Positions 18,186 through 27,134 are shown, numbered from the stretch's first letter. The stretch: 64,000 nucleotides of DNA from Caballeronia humi (GCF_001544475.1 NZ_FCNW02000002.1:248001-312000), one strand, 5' to 3'. Numbers and translations: made by a program. The notes: a model not told the origin generated them from the letters alone.

Positions 18186-18281
18186 GGCAGTTGGCGTGAA
18201 ACGTGGGCTAAGTGTCATTCACGCCATAGCGTAGCGGCGTACGATTTCCCCGTCCACCCCTCAACTCGAAAAGGAACTGTC

Positions 18282-18971
18282 ATGACGCTCCATATCGGCC
18301 TGCTGTTGTTCCCGCGCGTCCAGCAACTCGACCTGACCGGCCCGCACGATGTCTTCGCGCAAATCCCCGGCGCGGCTGTCCATCTGGTCTGGAAGACCTG
18401 TGAGGCGCTGGAATCGTCGAGCGGGATGGTGCTCACGCCCGACACCACGTTCGACGGCAGCCCGCCGCTCGACGTCATCTGCATTCCGGGCGGCTCGGGC
18501 GTCGGCGCCCTGATGGAGGACGATGAGACGCTCGACTTCATCCGGACGCAGGCGCGCGGCGCGCGTTTCGTGACATCGGTGTGCACGGGCGCGCTCGTGC
18601 TGGGCGCGGCGGGCCTCCTGCGCAGCCGGCGCGCGACGACGCACTGGGCGTACCACTCGCTGCTCGCCGATCTGGGCGCGATTCCCGTGCGCGAACGCGT
18701 CGTGCGCGACGGCAATCTGCTGACGGGCGGCGGGGTCACCGCGGGCATCGACTTCGCGTTGACGTTGGCTGAGGAACTCGTCGGCGCGGAGGAGGCGCAG
18801 GCGATTCAGCTCCAACTCGAATACGCGCCCGCGCCGCCGTTCGACGCGGGGTCGCCGGAGAGTGCGCCGCGTGCAGTCGTAGAAACGCTGAAGGAGCGCT
18901 CGGCGGCGAATCTGGCGGCGCGGGGGAAGATTGTCGAGCGGGCGGCGGCGCGGCTCGGGCTGGGGCGGTGA
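18282..18971 (+). CDS. inhA: Isonitrile hydratase-like DJ-1/PfpI family protein
   Basis: This 229-residue single-domain protein has the nucleophile elbow VTSVCTGALVLGAAGLL (Cys at about residue 104) and the stretches HIGLLLFPRVQQLDLTGP, DVICIPGGSGVGALMED, TTHWAYH and GGGVTAGIDFALTL. These match Pseudomonas isonitrile hydratase, which adds water to isonitriles to give N-substituted formamides; the symbol rests on motif similarity. AAAGGA precedes the ATG. It is divergent from the GlxA-type regulator. Confidence 0.82.
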   Translation: MTLHIGLLLFPRVQQLDLTGPHDVFAQIPGAAVHLVWKTCEALESSSGMVLTPDTTFDGSPPLDVICIPGGSGVGALMEDDETLDFIRTQARGARFVTSVCTGALVLGAAGLLRSRRATTHWAYHSLLADLGAIPVRERVVRDGNLLTGGGVTAGIDFALTLAEELVGAEEAQAIQLQLEYAPAPPFDAGSPESAPRAVVETLKERSAANLAARGKIVERAAARLGLGR

Positions 18972-19172
18972 GGGAGCGCGTGCGGTTCTTGGGCGGTCGC
19001 ATCGGGCGCGCTGAGGCGACACGCGCGGTACTGGGCTGAATGTGCCACCGTGCCGGAAGCGCCGGAAGCGCCGGAAGCGCCGGAAGCGCCGGAAGCGCCG
19101 GAAGCGCCGGAAGCGCCGGAAGCGCCGGAAGCGCAGCCGCGTCAGCCAAGCGAACCGCGGCGCCACATCGCG
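18972..19172. other. Intergenic region between convergent genes, holding the minisatellite
   Basis: These 201 bp separate the stop of the isonitrile hydratase gene from the stop of the acetyltransferase gene. Apart from the 9-bp tandem array nothing else is recognised. Confidence 0.5.
19052..19132. repeat. 9-bp x 9 perfect tandem repeat (minisatellite)
   Basis: Nine uninterrupted copies of GCCGGAAGC fill 81 bp. The unit is a multiple of three, so any frame through it would read as repeats (for example Pro-Glu-Ala on the plus strand), but no gene with a ribosome-binding site spans it. A perfect array of this kind is expected to change copy number by slippage. Confidence 0.95.
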
Positions 19173-19604
19173 CTACGTGCTCGCCACCTCGAACCGCTTC
19201 TGCATGAAAAACCGCGTGCTGCCCGCGAAAAAATCCGGCAATTGGCCGAACACGACGAATCCGCATCGCTCGTAGAGGCGTTTGGCGTCCGGATTCAGCG
19301 TATCGAGCCACGCGGCGCGGCAGCCGCGTTTCACCGCTTCCCGCTCCGCCGCTTCAACCGCGCGCGCAGCAAGCCCCTGACCGCGCGCGTCCTCGCGAAT
19401 CCACAGCCATTTGACGAATAGCCAGTCCCAGGCGGTGAACCCTGCCAACCCGCCGACGAGTTCATCGTCTGCAAAAACCGACACCGCCAAATCCAACTGC
19501 CGCGAAGGTCCAAGCGCCTCAGCATTGAACGACGCGAGGCCGCCGCTGACGTCTGCGGCAAAATCCTCGTCGATCCAGTCGGCGACTTCGATCGTGACGT
19601 TCAT
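19173..19604 (-). CDS. GNAT family N-acetyltransferase
   Basis: The 143-residue protein has the GNAT acetyl-CoA-binding loop (WIREDARGQGLAARAVEAAE), a central beta strand around residue 70 (VKWLWI) and the C-terminal LYERCGFVVFGQLPDFF motif of the fold. The substrate is not predictable. It is followed upstream on the same strand by a substrate-binding-protein gene, 15 bp away, suggesting co-transcription. Confidence 0.85.
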   Translation of the reverse strand: MNVTIEVADWIDEDFAADVSGGLASFNAEALGPSRQLDLAVSVFADDELVGGLAGFTAWDWLFVKWLWIREDARGQGLAARAVEAAEREAVKRGCRAAWLDTLNPDAKRLYERCGFVVFGQLPDFFAGSTRFFMQKRFEVAST

Positions 19605-19619
19605 CGCGTGCGGCAGAAC

Positions 19620-20360
19620 TCAGAGATCGCTGGCAGGCGCCACCGACGCGCCCTTCACGCCATGCCGCGCCAGCGACGCCGCGACGAACCCGTCGCGTTT
19701 CATCTCCTCGACGAACGCCTTTAGATGCGCCGCCGCCGCTTCGCCGCGGCTTTTCGGCGTGCCCATCGCCTGCTGGATGACCATGAAGCGCTCGCCCAGC
19801 AGCCGCAGTCCGGGCTTGCCGGCGCTATCGGCTTCGAGTTGCTGCTTCACGCCCGCCGCCACCTCGATGCCATCGGCGAGAAACGTCTCGACTACCGCCT
19901 GCGACGATGCCGCCCGCACGATCTGCGCGCGCTTCAGCTCGCGCGTGAGAAACAGGTCGTACGCGCTGCCCTTGCCGACGACGACGCGGTTCGTCTCCTG
20001 ATCGACGTCCTCGTTGCTCTGGACGGGCGAATCGTCGCGCACGAGATAGAAGCCCTCGATCAGCACGTAAGGCGCCGTGAACGCGATACCCGCGCCGCGC
20101 ACCGGATCGATCGCGAAAAAGCCGATGTCGGCGGCTTCGGTCGTGACGGCATCGACCGATTTCGACGCCGTATCGAACACGACGAGTTCCGCTTCCACGC
20201 CGAGGCGCGCCGCGAACTCCCGCGCGAGATCGACGGAAATGCCGCCGACTTCGCCCGTCGGGGCGTTGCGGTTGGCGAGCAGCGGATTGCCGAGGTTGAT
20301 CGAGGCGCGCAGCTTGCCCGTGGGCGCGAAGGCGTTCAGCAGGGAAGGATCGAGGGTCAT
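19620..20360 (-). CDS. Amino-acid-type ABC transporter substrate-binding domain protein
   Basis: The 246-residue protein has the type 2 periplasmic-binding fold of the extracellular SBP family 3: TGKLRASINLGNP, GGISVDLAREFAARLGVEAELV, VTTEAADIGFFAIDPVRG. The first residues (MTLDPSLLNAFAPTGKL) do not form a signal peptide, so it may be cytoplasmic, or the true start may lie elsewhere. No permease or ATPase gene is adjacent. The stand-alone form suggests a sensor, enzyme or orphan binding protein. Confidence 0.75.
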   Translation of the reverse strand: MTLDPSLLNAFAPTGKLRASINLGNPLLANRNAPTGEVGGISVDLAREFAARLGVEAELVVFDTASKSVDAVTTEAADIGFFAIDPVRGAGIAFTAPYVLIEGFYLVRDDSPVQSNEDVDQETNRVVVGKGSAYDLFLTRELKRAQIVRAASSQAVVETFLADGIEVAAGVKQQLEADSAGKPGLRLLGERFMVIQQAMGTPKSRGEAAAAHLKAFVEEMKRDGFVAASLARHGVKGASVAPASDL

Positions 20361-20455
20361 GAGGAAGTCGCGGTCGGTGAGGGATGGACATTATTTAACA
20401 GAAATGCGCCCCGCGTGACCGCGATGCAGAATAGCGGCTTCCCTTGCCGCGCCCT

Positions 20456-20956
20456 ATGCCAATGCCTGACATCGACAAAGACGAACTGATCCGCCGCTTC
20501 GGCTTGCAGCCGCATCCGGAGGGCGGCTATTTCCGCGAGACCTACCGCTCGACGGCGCGTGTGACGCGTGACGGCGCAGAAGAGACGCGCTCGGCATCGA
20601 CGGCGATCTACTTCCTGCTCTGCGACGGCGCGCATTCCGCGTGGCACCGCATCCAGTCCGACGAGGTCTGGCATTTCTACGCGGGCGAGCCGATCGACGT
20701 CCATGTCATCGATGCGCACGGCGCGCTCTTCACGCTCAGGCTCGGCAATGCGCTGACGCATCCGGACGCCGAGTTCCAGGCGGTGGTCACGGCAGGCGAC
20801 TGGTTCGCGGCCGAGTGCGCGGCGCCCGCTGGCGTAGGGCTCGTCGGCTGCACGGTCGCGCCCGGCTTCGAGTTCAGCGAATTCGAGATGGCGGATGCGG
20901 ATGCGCTCGCGGCGGCGCATCCGCAGCATCGCGCGCTGATCGAACGGCTGGCTTAG
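20456..20956 (+). CDS. Cupin domain protein (DUF985 / cupin_5)
   Basis: The 166-residue protein contains the DUF985 pattern: LIRRFGLQPHPEGGYFRETYRS, STAIYFLLCDGAHSAWHRI, DEVWHFYAGEP and APGFEFSEFEMAD. This is a small beta-barrel whose role in bacteria is unclear. The ATG at 20456 is favoured; an upstream TTG at 20444 is possible. It is divergent from the substrate-binding protein gene and is followed by an IclR regulator 43 bp later. Confidence 0.85.
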   Translation: MPMPDIDKDELIRRFGLQPHPEGGYFRETYRSTARVTRDGAEETRSASTAIYFLLCDGAHSAWHRIQSDEVWHFYAGEPIDVHVIDAHGALFTLRLGNALTHPDAEFQAVVTAGDWFAAECAAPAGVGLVGCTVAPGFEFSEFEMADADALAAAHPQHRALIERLA

Positions 20957-20999
20957 CGGTATCATCCCGCCCATTCTCAAAACAAAAAAAGGGCCACGG

Positions 21000-21782
21000 A
21001 TGACCGGAGCGCGGCGCGGGATTCAGTCGATCGAAGTAGGCGGCGCGCTCCTGCGCGCGCTCGTGGACCACGGCGGCCCGATGCTGCTCGGCGATCTTGC
21101 GAAGAAAGCGGGAATGTCGTCGGCGAAGGCGCACCCGTATCTCGTGAGCTACGGCAACCTCGGACTGATCCAGCAGGACGCCGCCACCGGCCGCTACGAA
21201 CTCGGCCCGTTCGCGCTGCAAATGGGGTTGATCAGCCTGCAACGCGTCGATCCCGTGCGGCTCGCGATTCCCGAAATCACCGAGATCGCCGGGCAGATCC
21301 AGCACACCGTCGCGCTTGCGACCGCCGGCACCTACGGCCCGACGATCGTCCACATCAACGAGGCGACCGTGCCGATTCACGTCACGATGCGCACCGGCAC
21401 CGTGATGTCGCTTTTGCAAACCGCCACCGGACGGGCGTTCGCAGCCTATCTGCCGCCACTGACCGTCGATGCGCTCGTGGCTGTGGAGGAGGCGGGGGGC
21501 ATGCAGATCGGCGCCGCGCGGCGCAAGTTCACCCGAGCGCAAATCGACGCGCTGCTCGCCGAAGTGCGCGAGCACGGCATCGCGCGGACCATCGACGAAC
21601 CGGTCGCCGGCATCAGCGCGATGAGCGCGCCGGTCTTCGATCACACCCGCACCATCGTGCTCGCGATCACCGCGATCGGCCCGAGCGGTTCCTTCGACGG
21701 CGCCTGGGACGGCCCGCTCGCCGCCACTTTGCGCGCGTGCGCCGCACGGGTTTCCTCGCGCCTCGGCTTCTCCGCGGCCTAA
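21000..21782 (+). CDS. IclR family transcriptional regulator
   Basis: The 260-residue protein has an N-terminal winged helix (SIEVGGALLRALVDHGGPML, then KKAGMSSAKAHPYLVSYGNLG) and a C-terminal effector-binding domain (MRTGTVMSLLQTATGRAFAAYLPP, PVFDHTRTIVLAITAIGP). AAGGG precedes the ATG. It lies 185 bp upstream of, and in the same direction as, an FAD monooxygenase gene. IclR proteins often regulate aromatic catabolic operons, so the monooxygenase is a likely target (inference). Confidence 0.9.
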   Translation: MTGARRGIQSIEVGGALLRALVDHGGPMLLGDLAKKAGMSSAKAHPYLVSYGNLGLIQQDAATGRYELGPFALQMGLISLQRVDPVRLAIPEITEIAGQIQHTVALATAGTYGPTIVHINEATVPIHVTMRTGTVMSLLQTATGRAFAAYLPPLTVDALVAVEEAGGMQIGAARRKFTRAQIDALLAEVREHGIARTIDEPVAGISAMSAPVFDHTRTIVLAITAIGPSGSFDGAWDGPLAATLRACAARVSSRLGFSAA

Positions 21783-21967
21783 TCTTCCCCTTGGATGCGT
21801 GCGTTTTCCGCGAATCCGCTTCGCGGCGCCTTCGCACGTCGGTCGTCCGCGTGCTTAGGGTAAACTCAGATTCAACAATAAAGAATGATTTGTACAATGC
21901 GTAATCAACAGGTATGGATTAACGCATTCGTTGACCGCGCCTGATCGAACATGAGGATGGAGACGCC

Positions 21968-23641
21968 ATGCAGATCGACTTTCAAACGCTGCGGTTCGAC
22001 TATGAGCGAGCCGCCGAACACGACGCCGCGACGCCGGCGCTTTACCCGGTGGTGGTCGTCGGAGCGGGGCCGGTCGGGCTCGCGACCGCGATCGACCTGG
22101 CGCAGCAGGGCGTGCGCACGGTGCTCGTCGACAACGACGACAAGCTCTCCGACGGCTCGCGCGCGATCTGTTTCGCGAAGCGTACGCTCGAAATTTTCGA
22201 TCGCCTGGGCTGCGGAGCGCCGATGGTCGAGAAAGGCGTGAGCTGGAGCGTCGGCAAGGTGTTCTTGCAGGACGAACTCGTCTACACGTTCGATTTGCTG
22301 CCCGAAACCGGCCACGCGCGGCCCGCGTTCATCAACTTGCAGCAGTATTACGTCGAGGGCTATCTGGCCGAGCGCGCGCGCCGCACGGACAACCTGCAGA
22401 TGCGCTGGAAAAGCAACGTCACGGGCGTGACGCAGCACGACGATTACGTCGAATTGCAGGTCGAAACGCCGGATGGGGCGTATCCGCTGCGCGCGCAATA
22501 CGTCGTTGCCGCCGACGGCTCGCGCTCGCCGATGCGAAAGGCGCTCGGCCTCGACAGCCACGGCCGTACGTTCAAGGACCGTTTCCTGATCGCCGACGTC
22601 AAGATGAAGGCGCCGTTTCCCGCCGAGCGCTGGTTCTGGTTCGATCCGCCGTTTCACCGCAACCAGTCGGTGCTGCTGCACCGCCAGCCGGACGATGTAT
22701 GGCGCATCGATTTCCAACTCGGCTGGGACGCCGATCCCGTCGCGGAAAAAGCGCCCGAGCGCGTGATTCCGCGCGTGAAGGCGCTGCTCGGCGAGGACGT
22801 CGAATTCGAACTGGAGTGGGTGAGCGTCTACACGTTCTCGTGCTTGCGGATGGGCGAGTTTCGCCACGGCCGCGTGCTGTTCGCGGGCGATTCGGCGCAT
22901 GGCGTGTCGCCGTTCGGCGCGCGCGGCGCGAACAGCGGTGTGCAGGATGCCGACAACCTCGCGTGGAAGCTGCGCCTCGTGCTGAACGGCGACGCGCCGC
23001 AGACCTTGCTCGACACCTACGCGTCCGAGCGCGAATTCGCGGCCGACGAAAACATCCGCAATTCAACCCGCGCGACCGATTTCATCACGCCGAAGAGCGC
23101 GGTTTCGCGTCTTTTCCGCGACGCCACGCTCAAGCTCGCGAAAGACTGCCCGTTCGCGCGGCGGATGGCGAACAGCGGGCGCCTCTCGGTGCCGGCCGTG
23201 CTGCGCGATTCGCCGCTCAACACAGCCGATCGTCCGGGTGACGCGTTCTCCTGCGCGATGGTGCCCGGCGCGACGAGCACGGATGCGCCGGTGCGCGTCG
23301 CGGGCGAGGCGGCGTGGTTTCTCGCGCAGACGGGCGGCGGCGTGTTCACGGGCGTCTATTTCTGCGCATCGGCGGCTGACGCAGAGCAGTTGTCGGCGTT
23401 GGCACGATCTCCAATTCCGATGCGCACTTTGATCGTCGTGCCACGCGGCGCTACGAGTGAAGCGCTGCCGCCAGGCATGCAGGTGATCGAAGACGCGGAA
23501 GGCATCGTCGCGCAACGCTTCGATGCGCAGCCCGGCACGTTCTATCTGCTGCGTCCGGACCAGCATGTGTGCGCGCGCTGGCGCGCTTTCGATGCCGCGG
23601 CGGTCGCGGCAGCCATCAATCGCGCGACCTGCAACGGGTGA
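21968..23641 (+). CDS. FAD-dependent aromatic-type monooxygenase (MhpA/PheA-like)
   Basis: This 557-residue class A flavoprotein hydroxylase shows the dinucleotide-binding GxGxxG (VVVVGAGPVGLATAIDLAQ, about residue 27), the DG motif (VVAADGSRSPMRKALG) and the GD motif (GRVLFAGDSAHGVSPFGARG, about residue 310). A C-terminal thioredoxin-like region (about 430-557) is typical of phenol or 3-(3-hydroxyphenyl)propionate hydroxylases. The substrate is unknown; aromatic ring hydroxylation with NAD(P)H and O2 is the likely chemistry. GGAG precedes the ATG. A DUF2783 gene follows 6 bp downstream. Confidence 0.9.
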   Translation: MQIDFQTLRFDYERAAEHDAATPALYPVVVVGAGPVGLATAIDLAQQGVRTVLVDNDDKLSDGSRAICFAKRTLEIFDRLGCGAPMVEKGVSWSVGKVFLQDELVYTFDLLPETGHARPAFINLQQYYVEGYLAERARRTDNLQMRWKSNVTGVTQHDDYVELQVETPDGAYPLRAQYVVAADGSRSPMRKALGLDSHGRTFKDRFLIADVKMKAPFPAERWFWFDPPFHRNQSVLLHRQPDDVWRIDFQLGWDADPVAEKAPERVIPRVKALLGEDVEFELEWVSVYTFSCLRMGEFRHGRVLFAGDSAHGVSPFGARGANSGVQDADNLAWKLRLVLNGDAPQTLLDTYASEREFAADENIRNSTRATDFITPKSAVSRLFRDATLKLAKDCPFARRMANSGRLSVPAVLRDSPLNTADRPGDAFSCAMVPGATSTDAPVRVAGEAAWFLAQTGGGVFTGVYFCASAADAEQLSALARSPIPMRTLIVVPRGATSEALPPGMQVIEDAEGIVAQRFDAQPGTFYLLRPDQHVCARWRAFDAAAVAAAINRATCNG

Positions 23642-23647
23642 ACGGCC

Positions 23648-23863
23648 ATGAAACTGACTATCGAAACGAATATCGCGGACTACGACGGCTTTTATGAGCG
23701 TCTGATCGATGCCCACAACGGTCTCACCGACGAACAGAGCCAGATGATGAACGCCAAGCTCGTGCTGCTGCTGGCGAACCACATCGGCGATAGCGAGGTG
23801 CTCGACGAGGCGCTTTCGCTTGCGCGCAAGGGCGTCGCGGGCGAGGCCGCCGCGCCGCAGTAA
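23648..23863 (+). CDS. DUF2783 domain protein
   Basis: This 71-residue helical protein (DYDGFYERLIDAHNGLTDEQ, then MNAKLVLLLANHIGD) matches the DUF2783 pattern, a small family that usually travels with FAD monooxygenases. The 6-bp gap from the monooxygenase stop implies one transcript. Its function is unknown; it may be an accessory or stability factor. Confidence 0.8.
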   Translation: MKLTIETNIADYDGFYERLIDAHNGLTDEQSQMMNAKLVLLLANHIGDSEVLDEALSLARKGVAGEAAAPQ

Positions 23864-23875
23864 GCAAAGGCCAGC

Positions 23876-24385
23876 TTACATGCCGAGCGTCTTCAGGATG
23901 AACGCGCCGATGCTGTCGATGTCGTTCAGTGGCAGCACCGGCAGCGTCGTTGAGATTGATGCGGGGTCGTCGGAGGCGATCGCGAGGATCGCCGCATCGG
24001 TCTTGTAGAGCGGCTCGGTCGAAACTGCCGTGCGCACGACTTCGAGGCGCGGCAGCTTCTCTCGCGTAAAGCCCTCGACGATCGTGATATCCGCCGGCGA
24101 CATCCTGCTCACGAGGTCGGCCAAAGGCGGTTCGCCCTCATCATGCAATTCGCGCATGATCGCGTAGCGGTACGGCGACGCGACCAGCACTTCACCTGCG
24201 CCGGCCTCGCGAAAGCGTGCGCTGTCCTTCTGCGGCGGTTCGAGCTGGATCGAATGGTGGCTGTGCTTGACGACATTCACGATCAGGCCACGCACGCGAA
24301 ACCACGGCAGCAACGCTTCGATCAGCGTGGTTTTTCCCTGTCCCGAGCGGCCGGAGATGCCGAAGATCGGCGTCGATGAATTCAT
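23876..24385 (-). CDS. mobB: Molybdopterin-guanine dinucleotide biosynthesis adaptor MobB
   Basis: The 169-residue P-loop protein begins MNSSTPIFGISGRSGQGKTT, giving Walker A at about residue 12, and continues with VVKHSHHSI and VEGFTREKLPRLEVVR, which are typical of MobB. MobB binds GTP and assists MobA in attaching GMP to molybdopterin. The ATG at 24385 is favoured over a TTG at 24409. No mobA or moe gene is adjacent, so it is isolated here, converging on the DUF2783 gene. Confidence 0.88.
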   Translation of the reverse strand: MNSSTPIFGISGRSGQGKTTLIEALLPWFRVRGLIVNVVKHSHHSIQLEPPQKDSARFREAGAGEVLVASPYRYAIMRELHDEGEPPLADLVSRMSPADITIVEGFTREKLPRLEVVRTAVSTEPLYKTDAAILAIASDDPASISTTLPVLPLNDIDSIGAFILKTLGM

Positions 24386-24558
24386 GCGGTTTCGAGTTTT
24401 ATTGGGCAATCCGTGCGGGTGCGCGGGCCTTCGTGAAACTTCAGCAGTTTAGCCGAACGCCCTGACCCATCCCGGGGCCGCATCCCCTTCCAAAAATCAA
24501 GCCGACGCGTGGCGTGCCCCGCTCAATCGCGCTATCGTCTGGGATCGTCTTTTCGGAA

Positions 24559-24585
24559 GGGCGCTTCCCATTTGCTGAAGCGCCC
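24559..24585 (+). promoter_or_regulatory. Perfect hairpin in the leader of the B12-dependent RNR gene
   Basis: GGGCGCTTC (24559-24567) and GAAGCGCCC (24577-24585) form a perfect 9-bp stem with a 9-nt loop, 22 bp before the start codon and just upstream of the AGAGGA ribosome-binding site. It lacks a U-tract, so it is not a classical terminator. No cobalamin riboswitch core was found here. Confidence 0.55.
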
Positions 24586-24607
24586 GCGTGTTTCAAGAGG
24601 ATCAGAC

Positions 24608-27130
24608 ATGGCAGAAGACAATCTCAGCACCCCCGTTGCACCGCAACAGTTTTCCATCGACGTGATGCTCGAGAAGTACGCGAAGGGCGACGAGAGCCGC
24701 ATCGAGGACATCTATCGGCGCGTCGCGCGGGGCGTGTCGCTTGCCGAGCCGGAAGCGCTCAGAAAGAAGGTCGAGAACGATTTCGTCGACAACTTCAGGC
24801 GCGGTGCGCTGGGCGCCGGCCGCATCATGAGCGCGGCGGGCACGGGCATCGAGGCGACACTCATCAACTGCTTCGTGCAACCGGTCGGCGATGCGATTCA
24901 GGGCGTCGATGAAACAAATTTGCCGGGCATCTACGTGGCGCTGTTGCAAGCGGCCGAGACGATGCGGCGCGGGGGCGGTGTCGGGTATAACTTCTCCGCG
25001 ATCCGGCCGAAGGGCGCGCGCGTGCATTCGACGGGTTCCTCGGCGTCGGGGCCGTGCAGCTACATGGACGTATTCGATGCGTCGTGCCGTACCGTCGAAA
25101 GTGCCGGTTCGCGGCGCGGCGCGCAAATGGGCATCCTCGATTGCACGCACCCCGACCTGCTCGAATTCATCACGGCCAAGCATACCAAGGGGCGCTGGAA
25201 CAACTTCAACGTGTCGGTGGCGGTATCGGACGAATTCATGCAGGCCGTCGCCGACGATGCCGCGTGGGAGCTCGTGCATCGCGCGGAACCATCGCCCGCG
25301 CTGCGCGCATCGGCCGATCTGCGTCAGCGCGACGACGGGCTGTGGGTCTATCGCGAGGTGCGGGCGCGTGAAGTGTGGGACGTGATCATGCGCTCGACAT
25401 ACGACGTGGCCGAGCCGGGCATCGTATTCATGTCGCGCATGAACGACGACAACAACCTGCGCGCGATCGAAACGATCCGCGCGACGAATCCCTGTGGCGA
25501 GCAGCCGTTGCCCGCTTACGGCTGCTGCAATCTCGGGCCGCTCAATCTCACGCGTTTCGTGCGCGATCCGTTCGCGCAACGACACGGCGGCACACCGACG
25601 TTCGACTGGGACGCGCTCGCGAAGACCACGCGCATCCAGGTGCGTTTCCTCGACGACGTGCTCGACGTCACGCTCTGGCCGCTGCCCGAGCAGGCGCGTG
25701 AAGCGCAGGCGAAGCGGCGCATCGGCGTGGGCTTCACGGGTCTCGGCGATACGCTCGTGATGCTCGGCATCCGCTACGACGCACCCGAAGGCCGCGAGTT
25801 CGCGACGCGCGTCGCGCGCACGATGCGCGACGAGGCGTATCGCGCGTCGGTGGAACTCGCGCGCGAGCGCGGTGCGTTTCCGCTCTTCAACGCGAAGCAG
25901 TATCTGGAGGACGGCACGTTCGCATCGCGCTTGCCCGAGGACATCAAGGAAGATATTCGCAAGAGCGGCATCCGCAACAGCCATCTGCTATCCATTGCGC
26001 CGACGGGCACCGTGAGCCTCGCGTTCGCGGACAACGCATCGAACGGCATCGAGCCCGCCTTCTCGTGGACGTACACGCGCACGAAACGCATGGCCGATGG
26101 CGGGCGTCAGTCGTTCGCGGTGGAGGATCACGCGTACCGGCTGTATCGCGAACTCGGCGGCGACGTGAAGACGCTGCCCGATTACTTCGTGAGTGCGCTC
26201 GAAATGTCCGCGCACGATCACCTCGAGATGATGGCGGCGGTGCAGCCGTTCGTTGATACGTCGATCTCGAAGACGGTCAACGTCCCCGCCGATTATCCGT
26301 TCGACGCGTTCCAGGATCTGTATTTTGAAGCGTGGCGGCGCGGGCTGAAAGGGCTCGCGACGTATCGGCCGAACGAGACGCTCGGCGCGGTGCTTTCGGT
26401 GACGCCCGAAGCCACGCCCGCCGATTCGCCCGATCCCGATCTCGAACAGGACCCGCTGCGTATCGCAATCGATCATCGGCCGCGCGGCGAGTTGCCCGCC
26501 ATCATCGAGAAGGTCGAGTATCTGACGCAGGCCGGCAAGAAGTCGCTTTACGTGGCGGTGTCGTTCATCGAGGTGACAGGAAGGCTCGGCGGCGACGACG
26601 TGACGATCGAGCGGCCGATCGAGTTCTTCATTCCGACCGGGCAGCGCGACGAATCGCAGCAATGGATCACGGCGACGATGCGTTCGCTTTCGCTCGCGGC
26701 GCGCGGCGGGTTCGTCGCGCGGAATCTGCAGGATATGCGCAAGGTGTCGTGGGATCGCGGACAGGTGCGGCTCGGCGATGTCGAGCGGCTCGACGGTCAT
26801 CGCAGTCCGCGCTGGCACGATTCCGAAGTCGCGGCGCTTGCTTACGCGATCCAGCAGATTCTCTTCCGGCGCGGCTTCCTCGATGCCGAGGGCGATCAGG
26901 TTCCGTCGCGCACGTTGGCGCAAAAGCGCAGTCATGCCACGTTGGCGCAGCCGGTTCTCGACACTGCCGGTGAAGAGGACCTCACGCAACTCGATTCATC
27001 GTCAGGCGACGGTCATTCGCTGATGCGCATGCACGGCCAAAAGTGCTCGACGTGCGGCGCCAACGCGGTGATCCGCAAGGACGGCTGCGATTTTTGCACG
27101 GCGTGCGGGGAAATCGGCGCTTGCGGGTGA
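24608..27130 (+). CDS. nrdJ: Adenosylcobalamin-dependent ribonucleoside reductase (class II)
   Basis: The 840-residue enzyme reduces ribonucleotides using coenzyme B12 as radical source. Visible motifs: LINCFVQPV (first active-site Cys), RRGGGVGYNFSAIRP, NPCGEQPLPAYGCCNLG (radical and catalytic cysteines), SIAPTGTVSLAF, and a C-terminal zinc ribbon or redox tail (CSTCGANAVIRKDGCDFCTACGE, four to five cysteines). The start at 24608 (MAEDNLSTP) follows AGAGGA; a longer frame from 24509 has no support. A complete cobalamin biosynthesis cluster 12 kb away could supply its cofactor. Confidence 0.93.
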   Translation: MAEDNLSTPVAPQQFSIDVMLEKYAKGDESRIEDIYRRVARGVSLAEPEALRKKVENDFVDNFRRGALGAGRIMSAAGTGIEATLINCFVQPVGDAIQGVDETNLPGIYVALLQAAETMRRGGGVGYNFSAIRPKGARVHSTGSSASGPCSYMDVFDASCRTVESAGSRRGAQMGILDCTHPDLLEFITAKHTKGRWNNFNVSVAVSDEFMQAVADDAAWELVHRAEPSPALRASADLRQRDDGLWVYREVRAREVWDVIMRSTYDVAEPGIVFMSRMNDDNNLRAIETIRATNPCGEQPLPAYGCCNLGPLNLTRFVRDPFAQRHGGTPTFDWDALAKTTRIQVRFLDDVLDVTLWPLPEQAREAQAKRRIGVGFTGLGDTLVMLGIRYDAPEGREFATRVARTMRDEAYRASVELARERGAFPLFNAKQYLEDGTFASRLPEDIKEDIRKSGIRNSHLLSIAPTGTVSLAFADNASNGIEPAFSWTYTRTKRMADGGRQSFAVEDHAYRLYRELGGDVKTLPDYFVSALEMSAHDHLEMMAAVQPFVDTSISKTVNVPADYPFDAFQDLYFEAWRRGLKGLATYRPNETLGAVLSVTPEATPADSPDPDLEQDPLRIAIDHRPRGELPAIIEKVEYLTQAGKKSLYVAVSFIEVTGRLGGDDVTIERPIEFFIPTGQRDESQQWITATMRSLSLAARGGFVARNLQDMRKVSWDRGQVRLGDVERLDGHRSPRWHDSEVAALAYAIQQILFRRGFLDAEGDQVPSRTLAQKRSHATLAQPVLDTAGEEDLTQLDSSSGDGHSLMRMHGQKCSTCGANAVIRKDGCDFCTACGEIGACG

Positions 27131-27134
27131 TGGC

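Noticed and set aside
19052..19132. CRISPR array
   Set aside because: Units are 9 bp, directly adjacent and identical, with no spacers and no cas genes in the window.
19042..19421. Pro-Glu-Ala or Leu-Pro-Ala repeat proteins read through the minisatellite
   Set aside because: All frames crossing the repeat lack ribosome-binding sites and run antisense into the acetyltransferase gene or past gene ends; the repeat is better seen as non-coding.
24410..24607. Cobalamin riboswitch before the B12-dependent ribonucleotide reductase
   Set aside because: No GCCACTG or CCCGCAACGG-type core could be found; only a simple hairpin is present.
24509..24607. N-terminal extension of the ribonucleotide reductase
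   Set aside because: The extra residues are low-quality sequence read through the leader hairpin; the ATG at 24608 has a proper ribosome-binding site.
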